Below are positions 1 through 6,977 of a stretch of 15,230 bases of DNA, in pieces. Every line of letters starts with the position of its first letter. Position 1 is the stretch's first letter. Made by a program: the position numbers and the translations under genes. The DNA lies in contig JAPONU010000624.1 in assembly GCA_026713745.1 (NCBI GenBank), positions 1 to 15,230 on the forward strand, in the 5' to 3' direction. The notes under the pieces are model-generated. The model saw only the letters and a list, made by a program, of their open reading frames with translations, was not told where the DNA came from and searched no databases. The DNA comes from a bacterium. Lineage in GTDB: Bacteria; Actinomycetota; Acidimicrobiia; Acidimicrobiales; CATQHL01.

Positions 1-102
1 CCCGAGCAGCCGCAGGCCACACCGACAACCGGCCCGAAACGAAAAGCAGCTCCCGAGCAGCCGCAGGCCACACCGACAACCGGCCCGAAACGAGAAGCAG
101 CT
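1..102. repeat. 51-bp direct tandem repeat, two copies
   Basis: Two adjacent 51-bp units (1-51 and 52-102) differ at a single base (unit position 43, A versus G), and the first bases of a third unit follow at 103. The unit length is a multiple of three. Read on the plus strand in frame 1 it gives the 17-residue unit PEQPQATPTTGPKRKAA, which looks like a disordered Pro/Ala/Lys tail. Frame 2 also stays open, to a TAG at 188-190, and has somewhat more G/C in third positions. The repeat could therefore be the 3' end of a gene entering from the left, but the frame cannot be decided here. More copies may lie left of the window. Confidence 0.85.
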
Positions 103-189
103 CCCGGGCAAGGGCCGAGCATCCCTCCACTATCAGGACGACACCTCCCCGCATTTCACACCCCCACACCCTCGGTGGATCCAGGCTTA

Positions 190-322
190 GAACGTGCGCG
201 GATAGGCCCCGAACAGGATCCTTGGTGCTCGGGTGTCGTAGTGGTTTGAACTGCCGGGCGGGCCTCCAACGAAAACCGACAATGGAAGACCGTCGGGGGC
301 CGTCACCTACCCGCGCACGTTC
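190..322. repeat. 133-bp element bounded by 17-bp inverted repeats; possible structured RNA
   Basis: Positions 190-206 and 306-322 are reverse complements at 16 of 17 positions, including an unbroken 12-bp arm (190-201 with 311-322). Weaker complementarity continues outward for about ten bases. Inside, 261-267 (GGCCTCC) can pair with 295-301 (GGGGGCC) with one G-U pair, and 276-280 (CCGAC) can pair with 292-296 (GTCGG); these two compete at 295-296. A short CCCGA/TCGGG hairpin at 208-212/229-233 carries the palindrome AGGATCCT in its loop. This could fold as a non-coding RNA or be a small MITE-like element. I see no flanking target duplication and recognise no RNA family. Confidence 0.45.
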
Positions 323-466
323 GAATCCCGGGCCCGTTCAAATCGAATAGCTGAACAGTGGAGTCCGGCTGTGTGGGAACGACTGACGGGGACATGCGGC
401 ACTGCTCAGTGGCGCCCTCGAAGCGGCCCCGGGACTTGCCGGACGAGACTCTCGCCGTGGCGGCCG

Positions 467-472
467 TATCGT
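467..472 (+). promoter_or_regulatory. -10-like hexamer TATCGT before the DUF1295 gene
   Basis: TATCGT matches the actinobacterial -10 pattern TAnnnT and ends 7 nt before the GTG at 480. No Shine-Dalgarno sequence lies before that GTG. This supports a leaderless transcript starting at or next to the start codon. No convincing -35 is visible. Confidence 0.4.
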
Positions 473-479
473 CGGGGCC

Positions 480-1292
480 GTGCACGCACTCGGTGTCACC
501 GCAGCAGCCGCAGCGGTGATCATGGGAGCGGGCTGGCTGGCGAGCCTCCGGCTCCGGGACGTCTCGATCGTCGACCCGCTCTGGGGGATCACGTACGTGG
601 CGGCCGGATGGGCGGTCCTGCTCGCGGGCGAACCGGAGACGGCGACCGCCCGCGCCTGGCTCCTGCTGGCGATGGTGACCGTCTGGGGACTGCGTCTCGG
701 CATCCATCTGGCGGCCCGCAAGTGGGGCGAGCCCGAGGACTACCGCTACGCGGCGATGCGGCGGCGGCGCTCCCGCCGGACCTTCACCTGGTGGAGCCTG
801 GTGGTGGTATTCGGTCTGCAGGCCGCTGTGATCGTCGTGGTGTCGCTGCCGGTGCAGGCGGTCGCCGGCGCTTCGGGCACCCAGCCGGCGCTGGGGCCGC
901 TGGACTGGCTGGGCTGCGCGGTCTGGGCCGTGGGGCTGACCTTCGAGACGGTCGGCGACGAGCAACTCCGGCGCTTCAAGTCCGATCCCGCGAACCGCTC
1001 CGCTGTCCTGGACCGCGGGCTCTGGCGGTACACCCGCCACCCCAACTACTTCGGCGACTTCTGCGTCTGGTGGGGCATCTACCTGGTGGCCGCTGCGGGC
1101 GGCGGGGCCTGGACTATCGCCGGCCCGGTAGTGATGTCGGTCCTGCTGGTACGGGTCTCGGGGGTGCGGATGCTGGAGAGCACCATCGCCGATCGCCGCC
1201 CCGGCTACGCCGACTACCTGCGACGCACCAGCGCATTCGTACCGTTGCGGCCGCGCCGCGCCGGCGAACCCCCGCGTGGCGGCGTCTCGTAG
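480..1292 (+). CDS. DUF1295 family membrane protein (steroid 5-alpha-reductase-like fold)
   Basis: This 270-residue integral membrane protein belongs to the DUF1295 family. The family shares the fold of steroid 5-alpha-reductases and isoprenylcysteine methyltransferases, and its substrates are mostly unknown. The N-terminal half has hydrophobic segments around residues 5-22, 35-50, 58-78 and 103-124, with the typical DVSIVDPLWG stretch at 27-36. The C-terminal signature follows: E157 within FETVGDEQLRRFK, then LWRYTRHPNYFGD at 181-193, the likely cofactor-binding region, and membrane segments at about 194-226. Length is normal for the family. The GTG start is chosen because it gives a complete first helix and has a TAnnnT hexamer 7 nt upstream; a GTG at 516 and an ATG at 522 are alternatives. 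It lies 12 nt upstream of an O-methyltransferase gene, but the reaction cannot be inferred from that. Confidence 0.88.
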   Translation: MHALGVTAAAAAVIMGAGWLASLRLRDVSIVDPLWGITYVAAGWAVLLAGEPETATARAWLLLAMVTVWGLRLGIHLAARKWGEPEDYRYAAMRRRRSRRTFTWWSLVVVFGLQAAVIVVVSLPVQAVAGASGTQPALGPLDWLGCAVWAVGLTFETVGDEQLRRFKSDPANRSAVLDRGLWRYTRHPNYFGDFCVWWGIYLVAAAGGGAWTIAGPVVMSVLLVRVSGVRMLESTIADRRPGYADYLRRTSAFVPLRPRRAGEPPRGGVS

Positions 1293-1295
1293 GAT
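1290..1295 (+). promoter_or_regulatory. -10-like hexamer TAGGAT overlapping the upstream stop codon
   Basis: TAGGAT ends 9 nt before the ATG at 1305. Its first three bases are the TAG stop codon of the DUF1295 gene. No clear Shine-Dalgarno sequence lies between, so a separate leaderless transcript for the methyltransferase is plausible alongside readthrough from upstream. Confidence 0.4.
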
Positions 1296-1304
1296 CGGCA
1301 CTCG

Positions 1305-1961
1305 ATGAGTTCGCAGATCACCCATCTCGACGAGGCTCTGCTCGCCTACATGGACGCCCACTCGAGCCCTCCCGATGAGGTGCAGCGGGACCTCATCGCC
1401 GTCACCGGGACGCTCGGCGACGCGGGCCGGATGCAGATCGGCGCCGTGCAGGGTTCGTTCATGACGATGCTGGTGCGGCTGCTGCGCCCGCAGTTGGCGG
1501 TGGAGGTCGGCACCTTCACCGGCTACTCGGCACTGGCGGTGGCCAGGGGACTGCCGCCGGGCGGGCGGCTGCTGTGCTGCGACGTCTCGGTGGAGTGGAC
1601 CGCCATCGCCCTGTCGTACTGGGAGCGCGCCGGCGTGGCCGACCGCATCGATCTGCGCATCGCCCCGGCGCTGGAGACGCTGCGAGCCCTGCCGCCCCGC
1701 CCCGAGGTGGGGTTCGCCTTCATCGACGCCGACAAGGCCAACTACATCGACTACTACGAGGAACTGCTATCTCGACTGTCGCCCCAGGGGATCATCCTGG
1801 TGGACAACGTGCTCTGGGGCGGCGGCGTGGCCAACCCCGAGCGGGACGACGACACCACCGAAGCCCTGCGCGCCTTCAACGCCCACGCCGCGGGCGATAC
1901 CCGTTCGCAGGTGGCGATGCTGCCCGTCGGCGACGGCCTCACGGTCATCACGCTGCGTTGA
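1305..1961 (+). CDS. Class I SAM-dependent O-methyltransferase (caffeoyl-CoA/catechol OMT-like)
   Basis: This 218-residue soluble protein matches the metal-dependent O-methyltransferase family (PF01596 type), which transfers a methyl group from S-adenosylmethionine to a hydroxyl, often of a catechol. SAM-binding motif I is VEVGTFTGYSALA at residues 66-78, and the acidic end of the next strand is CDVS at 92-95. The likely metal and substrate residues are in FIDADKANYIDYYE (139-152, with D141) and LVDNVLWGGGV (165-175, with D167 and N168), both hallmark segments of the family. Length matches bacterial members. It follows the DUF1295 gene by 12 nt in the same direction, so co-transcription is likely, although a promoter-like hexamer overlaps the upstream stop codon. 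The natural acceptor cannot be read from the sequence. Confidence 0.93.
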   Translation: MSSQITHLDEALLAYMDAHSSPPDEVQRDLIAVTGTLGDAGRMQIGAVQGSFMTMLVRLLRPQLAVEVGTFTGYSALAVARGLPPGGRLLCCDVSVEWTAIALSYWERAGVADRIDLRIAPALETLRALPPRPEVGFAFIDADKANYIDYYEELLSRLSPQGIILVDNVLWGGGVANPERDDDTTEALRAFNAHAAGDTRSQVAMLPVGDGLTVITLR

Positions 1962-2011
1962 TCCGCCCGCCGGGCGCGCGGTGTCGGTGCCCTCGACGCG
2001 GACCGGGCCGC

Positions 2012-2044
2012 CGCCGGGGGTACGCCGGGGGTGCGCCGGGGGTG
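2012..2044. repeat. Three tandem 11-bp repeats upstream of the BrkB-type gene
   Basis: The unit CGCCGGGGGTR occurs three times without gaps (2012-2022, 2023-2033, 2034-2044); only the last base varies (A, G, G). The array ends 4 nt before the TAGCAT hexamer and covers the expected -35 region. The unit length is close to one helical turn, so it could present repeated protein contacts on one DNA face, or it may simply be replication slippage. Confidence 0.85.
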
Positions 2045-2048
2045 CGCG

Positions 2049-2054
2049 TAGCAT
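2049..2054 (+). promoter_or_regulatory. -10-like hexamer TAGCAT before the BrkB-type gene
   Basis: TAGCAT (TAnnnT) ends 9 nt before the ATG at 2064, and no Shine-Dalgarno sequence is present. It favours the first of two duplicated ATGs as the start of a leaderless mRNA. The second ATG at 2136 has no such hexamer. Confidence 0.42.
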
Positions 2055-2057
2055 CAG

Positions 2058-2166
2058 CGGCACATGATCCGCCCCGACCTGTCCCGGTTGCGACGTGCGC
2101 CTGACGCGGCGGCGAAGCGTGGATCGCTTCGGCACATGATCCGCCCCGACCTGTCCCGGTTGCGAC
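2058..2166 (+). repeat. Direct repeat duplicating the start-codon region (72-bp shift)
   Basis: A 37-bp sequence beginning CGGCACATGATCC is present identically at 2058-2094 and 2130-2166. The shift of 72 bp is 24 codons, so both ATGs (2064 and 2136) are in the same frame and both begin with MIRPDLSRLR. Between the copies, CGAAGCG (2113-2119) and CGCTTCG (2125-2131) form a perfect 7-bp stem with a 5-nt loop directly before the second start. This is a recent in-frame duplication of the N-terminus. Confidence 0.9.
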
Positions 2167-3044
2167 CGCTCCGGCGGCAGATCCTCAACCTCGTCGAAGA
2201 GTTCCGGCAGCACTGGCTCCGGGTCCGGCTGCCGGGCCTGTCCGCCGAGATCGCGTTCTACGCCCTCCTGGGCCTGTTCCCCGCGGTCATCGTGTTCGCC
2301 GGCACCCTCGGCTCGCTCGACGCGGTCATCGGCGCAGGTGCCGCCGCCGACATCGAGGGATGGGTGCTGGACCGGGTCGTCGAGACTTTCGGCGCCGACA
2401 GCACGCTGCTCGGTACCGTCACCGACCTGTTCACGCGGTCGAACGCCGGCGTCATCACGCTGGGCGCCGCGCTCACCCTGTACGCCTCGTCCCGCGGCTT
2501 CATCGCCGTGGTGCGCGCTCTGGACGTGACCTACGGCCACGACTACCGCCGTCGCTGGCTGTCGACCCGCATCGTCGGCTTCAGCATCACCGTCGTGACG
2601 TTGGTCGTGGCAGCCCTGGTGGCGGTCATGGTGGTGGTGGGACCGTTGCTGGGGAGTGGGCAGGAGGTGGCCGCCCGAGTCGGGCGGGGGTCGGGATTCG
2701 CCACGGCGTGGGTGTGGCTCCGCTGGCCGCTCGTGGCCGTGGTCGTGGTCGTGTGGGCGGCGTGCGTCTACCACTTCGCGCCGCGCCGCCAGTCGTTGCT
2801 GCGATTCGAACTGCCGGGCGCCGCGGTTGCCACGGCGTGGTGGCTGGTGGTCTCGACAGGTTTCCGGCTCTACCTGGATCTGGCCTCCAGCGGCATGAAC
2901 ACCGTGTTCGGCCTGCTGGGCGGGGTGTTGAGCCTGCTGTTCTGGCTGTACCTGCTGGCGATGGGCCTACTCGTCGGCGCCGTCGTCAACAGCCTCCTGG
3001 CCCGCCGCCGCGAAGCCGTGTCCTCAATCGAGAACCCCGCATAG
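2064..3044 (+). CDS. YihY/virulence factor BrkB family membrane protein
   Basis: This 326-residue polytopic inner-membrane protein has the YihY/BrkB layout. The signature is SAEIAFYALLGLFPAVIVF in the first helix (about 60-84), followed by membrane segments near 128-150, 168-195, 217-237, 250-270 and 283-311, with a short charged C-terminus. The family was once labelled ribonuclease BN by mistake; its true function is unresolved, and a transport or envelope role is usually assumed. The first 24 residues are an exact in-frame duplication of the start region. Starting at the second ATG (2136) would give a 302-residue protein closer to the usual beginning of the family. I give 2064 because the only promoter-like hexamer serves it, but the start is uncertain. 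It is the last gene of the plus-strand block and ends before a hairpin. Confidence 0.88.
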   Translation: MIRPDLSRLRRAPDAAAKRGSLRHMIRPDLSRLRPLRRQILNLVEEFRQHWLRVRLPGLSAEIAFYALLGLFPAVIVFAGTLGSLDAVIGAGAAADIEGWVLDRVVETFGADSTLLGTVTDLFTRSNAGVITLGAALTLYASSRGFIAVVRALDVTYGHDYRRRWLSTRIVGFSITVVTLVVAALVAVMVVVGPLLGSGQEVAARVGRGSGFATAWVWLRWPLVAVVVVVWAACVYHFAPRRQSLLRFELPGAAVATAWWLVVSTGFRLYLDLASSGMNTVFGLLGGVLSLLFWLYLLAMGLLVGAVVNSLLARRREAVSSIENPA

Positions 3045-3076
3045 ACGTCACAGCGAGGCGAAGCTGCCTCCCCGCC

Positions 3077-3101
3077 GTGAGACGACCCCCGATCGTCTCA
3101 C
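3077..3101. terminator. Bidirectional hairpin between convergent genes
   Basis: GTGAGACGA (3077-3085) and TCGTCTCAC (3093-3101) form a perfect 9-bp stem with a 7-nt loop. The hairpin lies 32 nt after the BrkB-type gene and about 100 nt beyond the stop of the opposing OsmC gene. There is no U-run on either strand, so it would be the U-less type often proposed for high-GC actinobacteria. It could instead only protect 3' ends. Confidence 0.55.
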
Positions 3102-3204
3102 CTGGGAGTCTTGTGAGTTATCCCCGAATCGGCCAATCCATCGCCGCGAAAGCCCTGGTAATGGGCTTGTGGGTTCGGCGAAATAGCCATTGCCCACCAG
3201 TCTC

Positions 3205-3648
3205 CTAGCCGGCGAACACCGCCTCGGTGGTGAACGACACGCCCCGATCGAGGGTCTTGTGGACGGGGCAGCGGCGGGCGATGTCGGTGAGGCGGGCCCG
3301 CTGCTCGTCGTCGAAGTCGCCCTCGATGAAGATCTGGCTGCGGACCCGGTCGATGTAACCCGAGGCGTCGGCCTCGCAGTCCTCGCAGTCACGCGCGTGC
3401 ACCCGATCGTGGGTGTAGCGCGCCGAGACGGAGTGCAGTTTCCACCCCTTGCGCCGGCAGTACATCGACACGGTGATGCAGGTGCAGGCCGCCACCGAGG
3501 ACAGCAGCAACTCGTACGGGTTGGGGCCCGAGTCGGCGCCGCCGAGGTCCGCGGGCTCGTCGGCGCCCCAGAGATGCTCCCCGGCGCGCAACTCCACCGT
3601 GTACTCGGCTCCGGGCTCGACTCTGAGATCAGCGGTGATCGTGGTCAT
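3205..3648 (-). CDS. OsmC family protein
   Basis: This 147-residue cytoplasmic protein belongs to the OsmC/Ohr superfamily, whose studied members reduce organic hydroperoxides with a pair of cysteines. The two expected cysteines are present: C55 in SSVAACTCIT, at the start of the long central helix, and C127 in ARRCPVHKTL. An extra CEDC pair (88-91) lies in the segment before GYIDRVRSQIFIEG. Extra cysteines there occur in some OsmC subfamilies and are not obviously a metal site. The role is therefore probably peroxide or thiol-linked detoxification, with the substrate unknown. The ATG at 3648 has a TACGCT hexamer 6 nt upstream and no Shine-Dalgarno sequence. The gene lies 22 nt downstream of the DUF2339 gene on the same strand and could also be read from it. 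Confidence 0.9.
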   Translation of the reverse strand: MTTITADLRVEPGAEYTVELRAGEHLWGADEPADLGGADSGPNPYELLLSSVAACTCITVSMYCRRKGWKLHSVSARYTHDRVHARDCEDCEADASGYIDRVRSQIFIEGDFDDEQRARLTDIARRCPVHKTLDRGVSFTTEAVFAG

Positions 3649-3654
3649 GGCCCG

Positions 3655-3660
3655 AGCGTA
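3655..3660 (-). promoter_or_regulatory. -10-like hexamer TACGCT before the OsmC gene
   Basis: Read on the minus strand, TACGCT ends 6 nt before the ATG at 3648. It lies in the 22-nt gap after the DUF2339 stop codon. It fits the TAnnnT pattern seen before several other genes in this window and suggests a leaderless OsmC mRNA. Confidence 0.35.
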
Positions 3661-3670
3661 CGGTCACGGT

Positions 3671-6600
3671 TCAGTCTTCGGCTTCCACCCTCGCCGCCGG
3701 CACAACGGGAGCGAAGTAGCCGACGACCACGAGAAGCGCTCCGACTCCGAGGAACGATACGACTCGGGTGACCGCCCCGAGGCTGCTGAGGTCGACGAAG
3801 AAGAGCTTCACCACGACGAGGCCCATGAACGACGCGCCCGCCATCCACATCGCGCGGCGCGCCAGACGCACCGCGATCACCATCGTTGTCAACGCGATCG
3901 CCGCCCACACGATGGACAGCGCCGCCTGGAATTCGGTGGAACCGGCCAGCGCCGCGAACTCCCACGGCTCGTCACGCCAGTGGTGGATGGTGCGCGCCAC
4001 GCTCATCGTCGCCACGACGACGCCCGCAGGTGCCAGCGTGGGCGCCCAACGGCTGTCGACGAGGCGCCGCAGCGCATGATCCCCGGCGGCGGCAGCAGCC
4101 CGGCGCCACGCGAGTGAGATCGCCAACAGCGGGGCCACCGACATCTCCAGCGGGTTGAACACCGGCACGTAGTGGAACGGTGCCGGGTCGCCGTCGAGCA
4201 GCAGGATCATGATGAACAGCCCGATGGCCGCCGCGATGAGGACGGGCCCGATGCCACCGGCGACATACACCCGCCCATGCGCCCCGAACGGCCACATGGA
4301 CCCGCGGCGGGCCCGCAGCGTGAGGGCCACGAGGAGCAGAACCGCGCCGAGCGCCGCCACCGGCATCCACACCTCGCCCGCCACACGACCGACCTGCCAG
4401 TGAACCTCGGCGCCGACCAGCACCGCCAGCAACCAGAACCCTCCAGCGTGGAGTCCGGCACGCAGCACGCCCAGCACATCGTCGCGGAGGCGCAGGAACC
4501 AGTAGTGAGCGGCCAGCGCCACGGGCCAGGCCGCCCAGCCGTAGCGGCCCAGCGGATGCGCCACCTCGACAATCGACAATCCCAGCACGACTCCCGACAT
4601 CGGCAGGATGAGGACGCCCAGAGCATTCAGCTGGGGCCACCTGGCCCGCTCTGCGGCTGATGCGGCCACACCGAGCGAGGACGCCACGAAAGCGAGCGCC
4701 ACCGGCAGTTGCCACGACGGGAGCCGGTAGGAGATCTCCAGGAGCCCACCGGCCAGCCACCAGCCCACGCCCCAAACGAGCGCCACCCACGACAGGGACT
4801 TGCGGAAGGCCGTTCGGGCGGCGTTGCGCTGGAACAGCACCGCCGAGGCGAGGCCGCAGACGGCCAGCACCGCTGCCGCGCCGTGTCGATCCAGCCCGGA
4901 GGGGACCTCCGACGCCCACGCCAGCAACACCAGGCCGAGCAGCGGCACGACGCCGAAGCCCAACGCGCCGAGGTGGGGCCAACCCACCCGGCTTGCGGCC
5001 CACACCGCCACGCTGCACGAGACGACGACGAAGATGTACGAAGCCGGCAGCGGCCAGGACGGCACCTGGTAGGCGATCTCCAGGAGTCCGCCCGTGAACC
5101 ACCAGGCGAGCCCCCAGGCGAGGGCCGCCCAGGCTCCCAAGATGCTGGTGTTAGCCCGCTGTGCGGCGCGGTGAAGCAGCCACGCCGAGCCGACACCGGT
5201 CAGCGCCAGGAGCACTGCGGCGGCGAAGAACTCGTTCAGGATCACCAGACGACCCTCGGGGTACGGGAGGGCGTCGACCAGATGTACCACGAAGGAGGCC
5301 GCCGCAAGCACCTGGAGCACAGCGCCGCCGGCAACGCTGAGCAGCAGGCCGCGACGGCAGCCGAACCACACCAGCACTGCGCCCTGAACCGCCCAAGCGA
5401 GCGTCATGTAGTAGGCGTCGAGCCAGAGCGGGACGGCGATGGCGGCGAACGCCACGCTCAGCCCGGCATAGGCCACGGCGAGTTCGCGGGATCCCGGGCC
5501 GAGCCGGCGGGCGACGACGTGCAGGGCGACGAGGAGCCCCATCAGCACCAGAGCGCTGATGGCGACGCCGCGGGCCGTGTGGCCGACCACGAGCTGCTGC
5601 AGGCCGAGCCCCAAGAACGGGGTTGTGAACACCAGCGGGGCCGTCCAGAGTGCCCTCACGCTGGGCGGCTCCCGGACCGCGAACAGCACGGGCAGCCCCA
5701 TGTAAATCAGCACGAAGGCGGCAATGAACGGCTGGAGCGACGCCCAGTCCTCCTCCGCGTAGCGGTTCAGGAGCCAGAAGGCGGCGATCCCGACGTTGAA
5801 CGCCAGACCCAGCAGGTTGAGCGAAGGCCAGGTCTTGAACCAGGCAACTCCGACGATCGCGACGCTCAGCACCGTGTAGAAGCTGAAGACCACGACGTAG
5901 TCGTCGGGTCGGTCGTAGGCGAGGACGGGAGCCCCGAACCCGCCGATGATGCCCAGCACCGCCAGTACGCGGGCGTCCTGGGTGACGGCGAGTGCTCCCG
6001 CGGCCACGGTGACGAGGATCACCGCGGCGGCGGCCACCGCAGTCGGGATGAGGTCGTACACCTCGAAGGAGGCGTACGTCGTGAGGTACAGGGCGGCGAT
6101 CGAGACCCCCTGGAGGCTCCGCCCATAGATCGGGCGCCGCTCGCGCTGGCGCCAACCAAATGCGCCCACGATGACCGCGAACACCGCCACAGCGATGAGC
6201 CGCACCTCGATCGTGAGCGTGAAGATGCCCCGCCGGCCGGCTTCGCGTATCAGGAAGCCCACACCGATAAGAAGGATGACCGCACCCACTTTGACTGGCG
6301 CGTTGCCGGTGGTCAGCCACCTCTTGAGGGCGTCGAGGAGCTTCGACCCCACGCTGACCGGTGGCCGGTACGGCGCAACGGGGCCGCCGGAAGTCCAGCC
6401 TCCGGCGCCGGCAGCTGTGGCGGCCGCTACAGACTCAGGCTCGACAGCCTCAGACCCAACAGGCTCAGCGTCAACAGCCTCGGACTCAACAGCCTCAGCG
6501 TCAACAGGCTCCGACCCGACAGGCTCCGACTCGCCGGTACGCGGACCCGTCGGGGCCCCCGGCGGCTCTGCGGTGCTCTCGGGCTCCGAGGTGGCCGGCG

Positions 6601-6970
6601 TCCGGTGCGCGGCGGCGGGAACCGACCCGGTGTCGACCCTCCGGTCGGCCGGCTGAGTCCGTGGAAATGGACCCAGCTGCGGTGCCGGTTCCGGCGGCGG
6701 GGCAAGGTCGGTCGACTCCGGCGGTGCCCGGAGGGACTCGTCGGTTCGGGACGCACCCTCCGGCGTCGCAGGCGGCCGCTGGGAACCAACGATTCTCCGC
6801 GTCTTGGTATGCGCCCGCTCGACCTCGCCGAGTCGGCTGCGCAGGGCGCCCACGCTGCCGACGAGGTAGCCGACAACGCCGCCGAGGAACAGTCCGCCGA
6901 CACCGCCGGCGACCACGCCGATTCCCACCCCAATGGCGACAAAGAGGGCCGTGAGGATCCTCCAGCGCAC
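3671..6970 (-). CDS. Large DUF2339 family polytopic membrane protein
   Basis: This protein of 1099 residues matches DUF2339 (PF10101 type), a family of large integral membrane proteins of unknown function. Residues 5-42 are a Gly/Val-rich membrane segment. Residues 47-210 are a Pro/Glu/Thr-rich, probably disordered linker containing seven pentapeptide repeats (147-181). The family core begins near residue 218 with WLTTGNAPVKVG, and roughly twenty or more hydrophobic helices follow to the C-terminus. Two homologous units share the WWxxGGLLEIxYxxPSWxLP pattern, with the central Glu at residues 631 and 745, 114 residues apart. The GTG at 6970 is preferred because it begins MRWRILTALF and has TAGTGT 7 nt upstream. 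An earlier in-frame GTG at 7033 would add 21 residues that do not look like family sequence. Function cannot be inferred from the neighbours. Confidence 0.85.
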   Translation of the reverse strand: MRWRILTALFVAIGVGIGVVAGGVGGLFLGGVVGYLVGSVGALRSRLGEVERAHTKTRRIVGSQRPPATPEGASRTDESLRAPPESTDLAPPPEPAPQLGPFPRTQPADRRVDTGSVPAAAHRTPATSEPESTAEPPGAPTGPRTGESEPVGSEPVDAEAVESEAVDAEPVGSEAVEPESVAAATAAGAGGWTSGGPVAPYRPPVSVGSKLLDALKRWLTTGNAPVKVGAVILLIGVGFLIREAGRRGIFTLTIEVRLIAVAVFAVIVGAFGWRQRERRPIYGRSLQGVSIAALYLTTYASFEVYDLIPTAVAAAAVILVTVAAGALAVTQDARVLAVLGIIGGFGAPVLAYDRPDDYVVVFSFYTVLSVAIVGVAWFKTWPSLNLLGLAFNVGIAAFWLLNRYAEEDWASLQPFIAAFVLIYMGLPVLFAVREPPSVRALWTAPLVFTTPFLGLGLQQLVVGHTARGVAISALVLMGLLVALHVVARRLGPGSRELAVAYAGLSVAFAAIAVPLWLDAYYMTLAWAVQGAVLVWFGCRRGLLLSVAGGAVLQVLAAASFVVHLVDALPYPEGRLVILNEFFAAAVLLALTGVGSAWLLHRAAQRANTSILGAWAALAWGLAWWFTGGLLEIAYQVPSWPLPASYIFVVVSCSVAVWAASRVGWPHLGALGFGVVPLLGLVLLAWASEVPSGLDRHGAAAVLAVCGLASAVLFQRNAARTAFRKSLSWVALVWGVGWWLAGGLLEISYRLPSWQLPVALAFVASSLGVAASAAERARWPQLNALGVLILPMSGVVLGLSIVEVAHPLGRYGWAAWPVALAAHYWFLRLRDDVLGVLRAGLHAGGFWLLAVLVGAEVHWQVGRVAGEVWMPVAALGAVLLLVALTLRARRGSMWPFGAHGRVYVAGGIGPVLIAAAIGLFIMILLLDGDPAPFHYVPVFNPLEMSVAPLLAISLAWRRAAAAAGDHALRRLVDSRWAPTLAPAGVVVATMSVARTIHHWRDEPWEFAALAGSTEFQAALSIVWAAIALTTMVIAVRLARRAMWMAGASFMGLVVVKLFFVDLSSLGAVTRVVSFLGVGALLVVVGYFAPVVPAARVEAED
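6428..6532 (-). repeat. Seven 15-bp repeats encoding a pentapeptide array
   Basis: Within the DUF2339 linker, seven consecutive 15-bp units encode ESEPV, GSEPV, DAEAV, ESEAV, DAEPV, GSEAV and EPESV. The units share a fairly conserved core at DNA level, which suggests expansion by slippage. The encoded stretch is acidic, carries no cysteine and probably forms an extended spacer between the N-terminal anchor and the membrane core. Confidence 0.85.
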
Positions 6971-6977
6971 CCTCTCG

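Larger units (their letters stand above)
1..479. other. Region without a defensible gene
   Basis: The plus strand is open from the left edge to TGA 247-249 in frame 1, and to TAG 188-190 in frame 2. Neither reading has a recognisable domain beyond the 17-residue repeat, so I do not call a partial gene. After about 323 I see no coding signal on either strand. Long open frames on the minus strand here continue antisense through the next gene and look like high-GC shadows. The identifiable contents are the 51-bp tandem repeat, the inverted-repeat element at 190-322 and a promoter-like hexamer just before 480. Confidence 0.5.

Noticed and set aside
312..345. tRNA-like T-loop (GTTCGAATCC) suggesting a tRNA or tmRNA 3' end
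   Set aside because: The five bases on each side of the loop do not pair (GCACG versus CCCGG), and no acceptor, D or anticodon arm fits upstream.
303..1361. Minus-strand open frame across the DUF1295 gene
   Set aside because: Low-complexity shadow translation; the plus strand has an unmistakable family signature.
2064..3044. Ribonuclease BN
   Set aside because: That label for YihY/BrkB proteins is a historical misannotation; the protein is an all-helical membrane protein without nuclease motifs.
6428..6532. CRISPR-like short repeats
   Set aside because: The units are contiguous 15-mers without spacers and are in-frame coding repeats.
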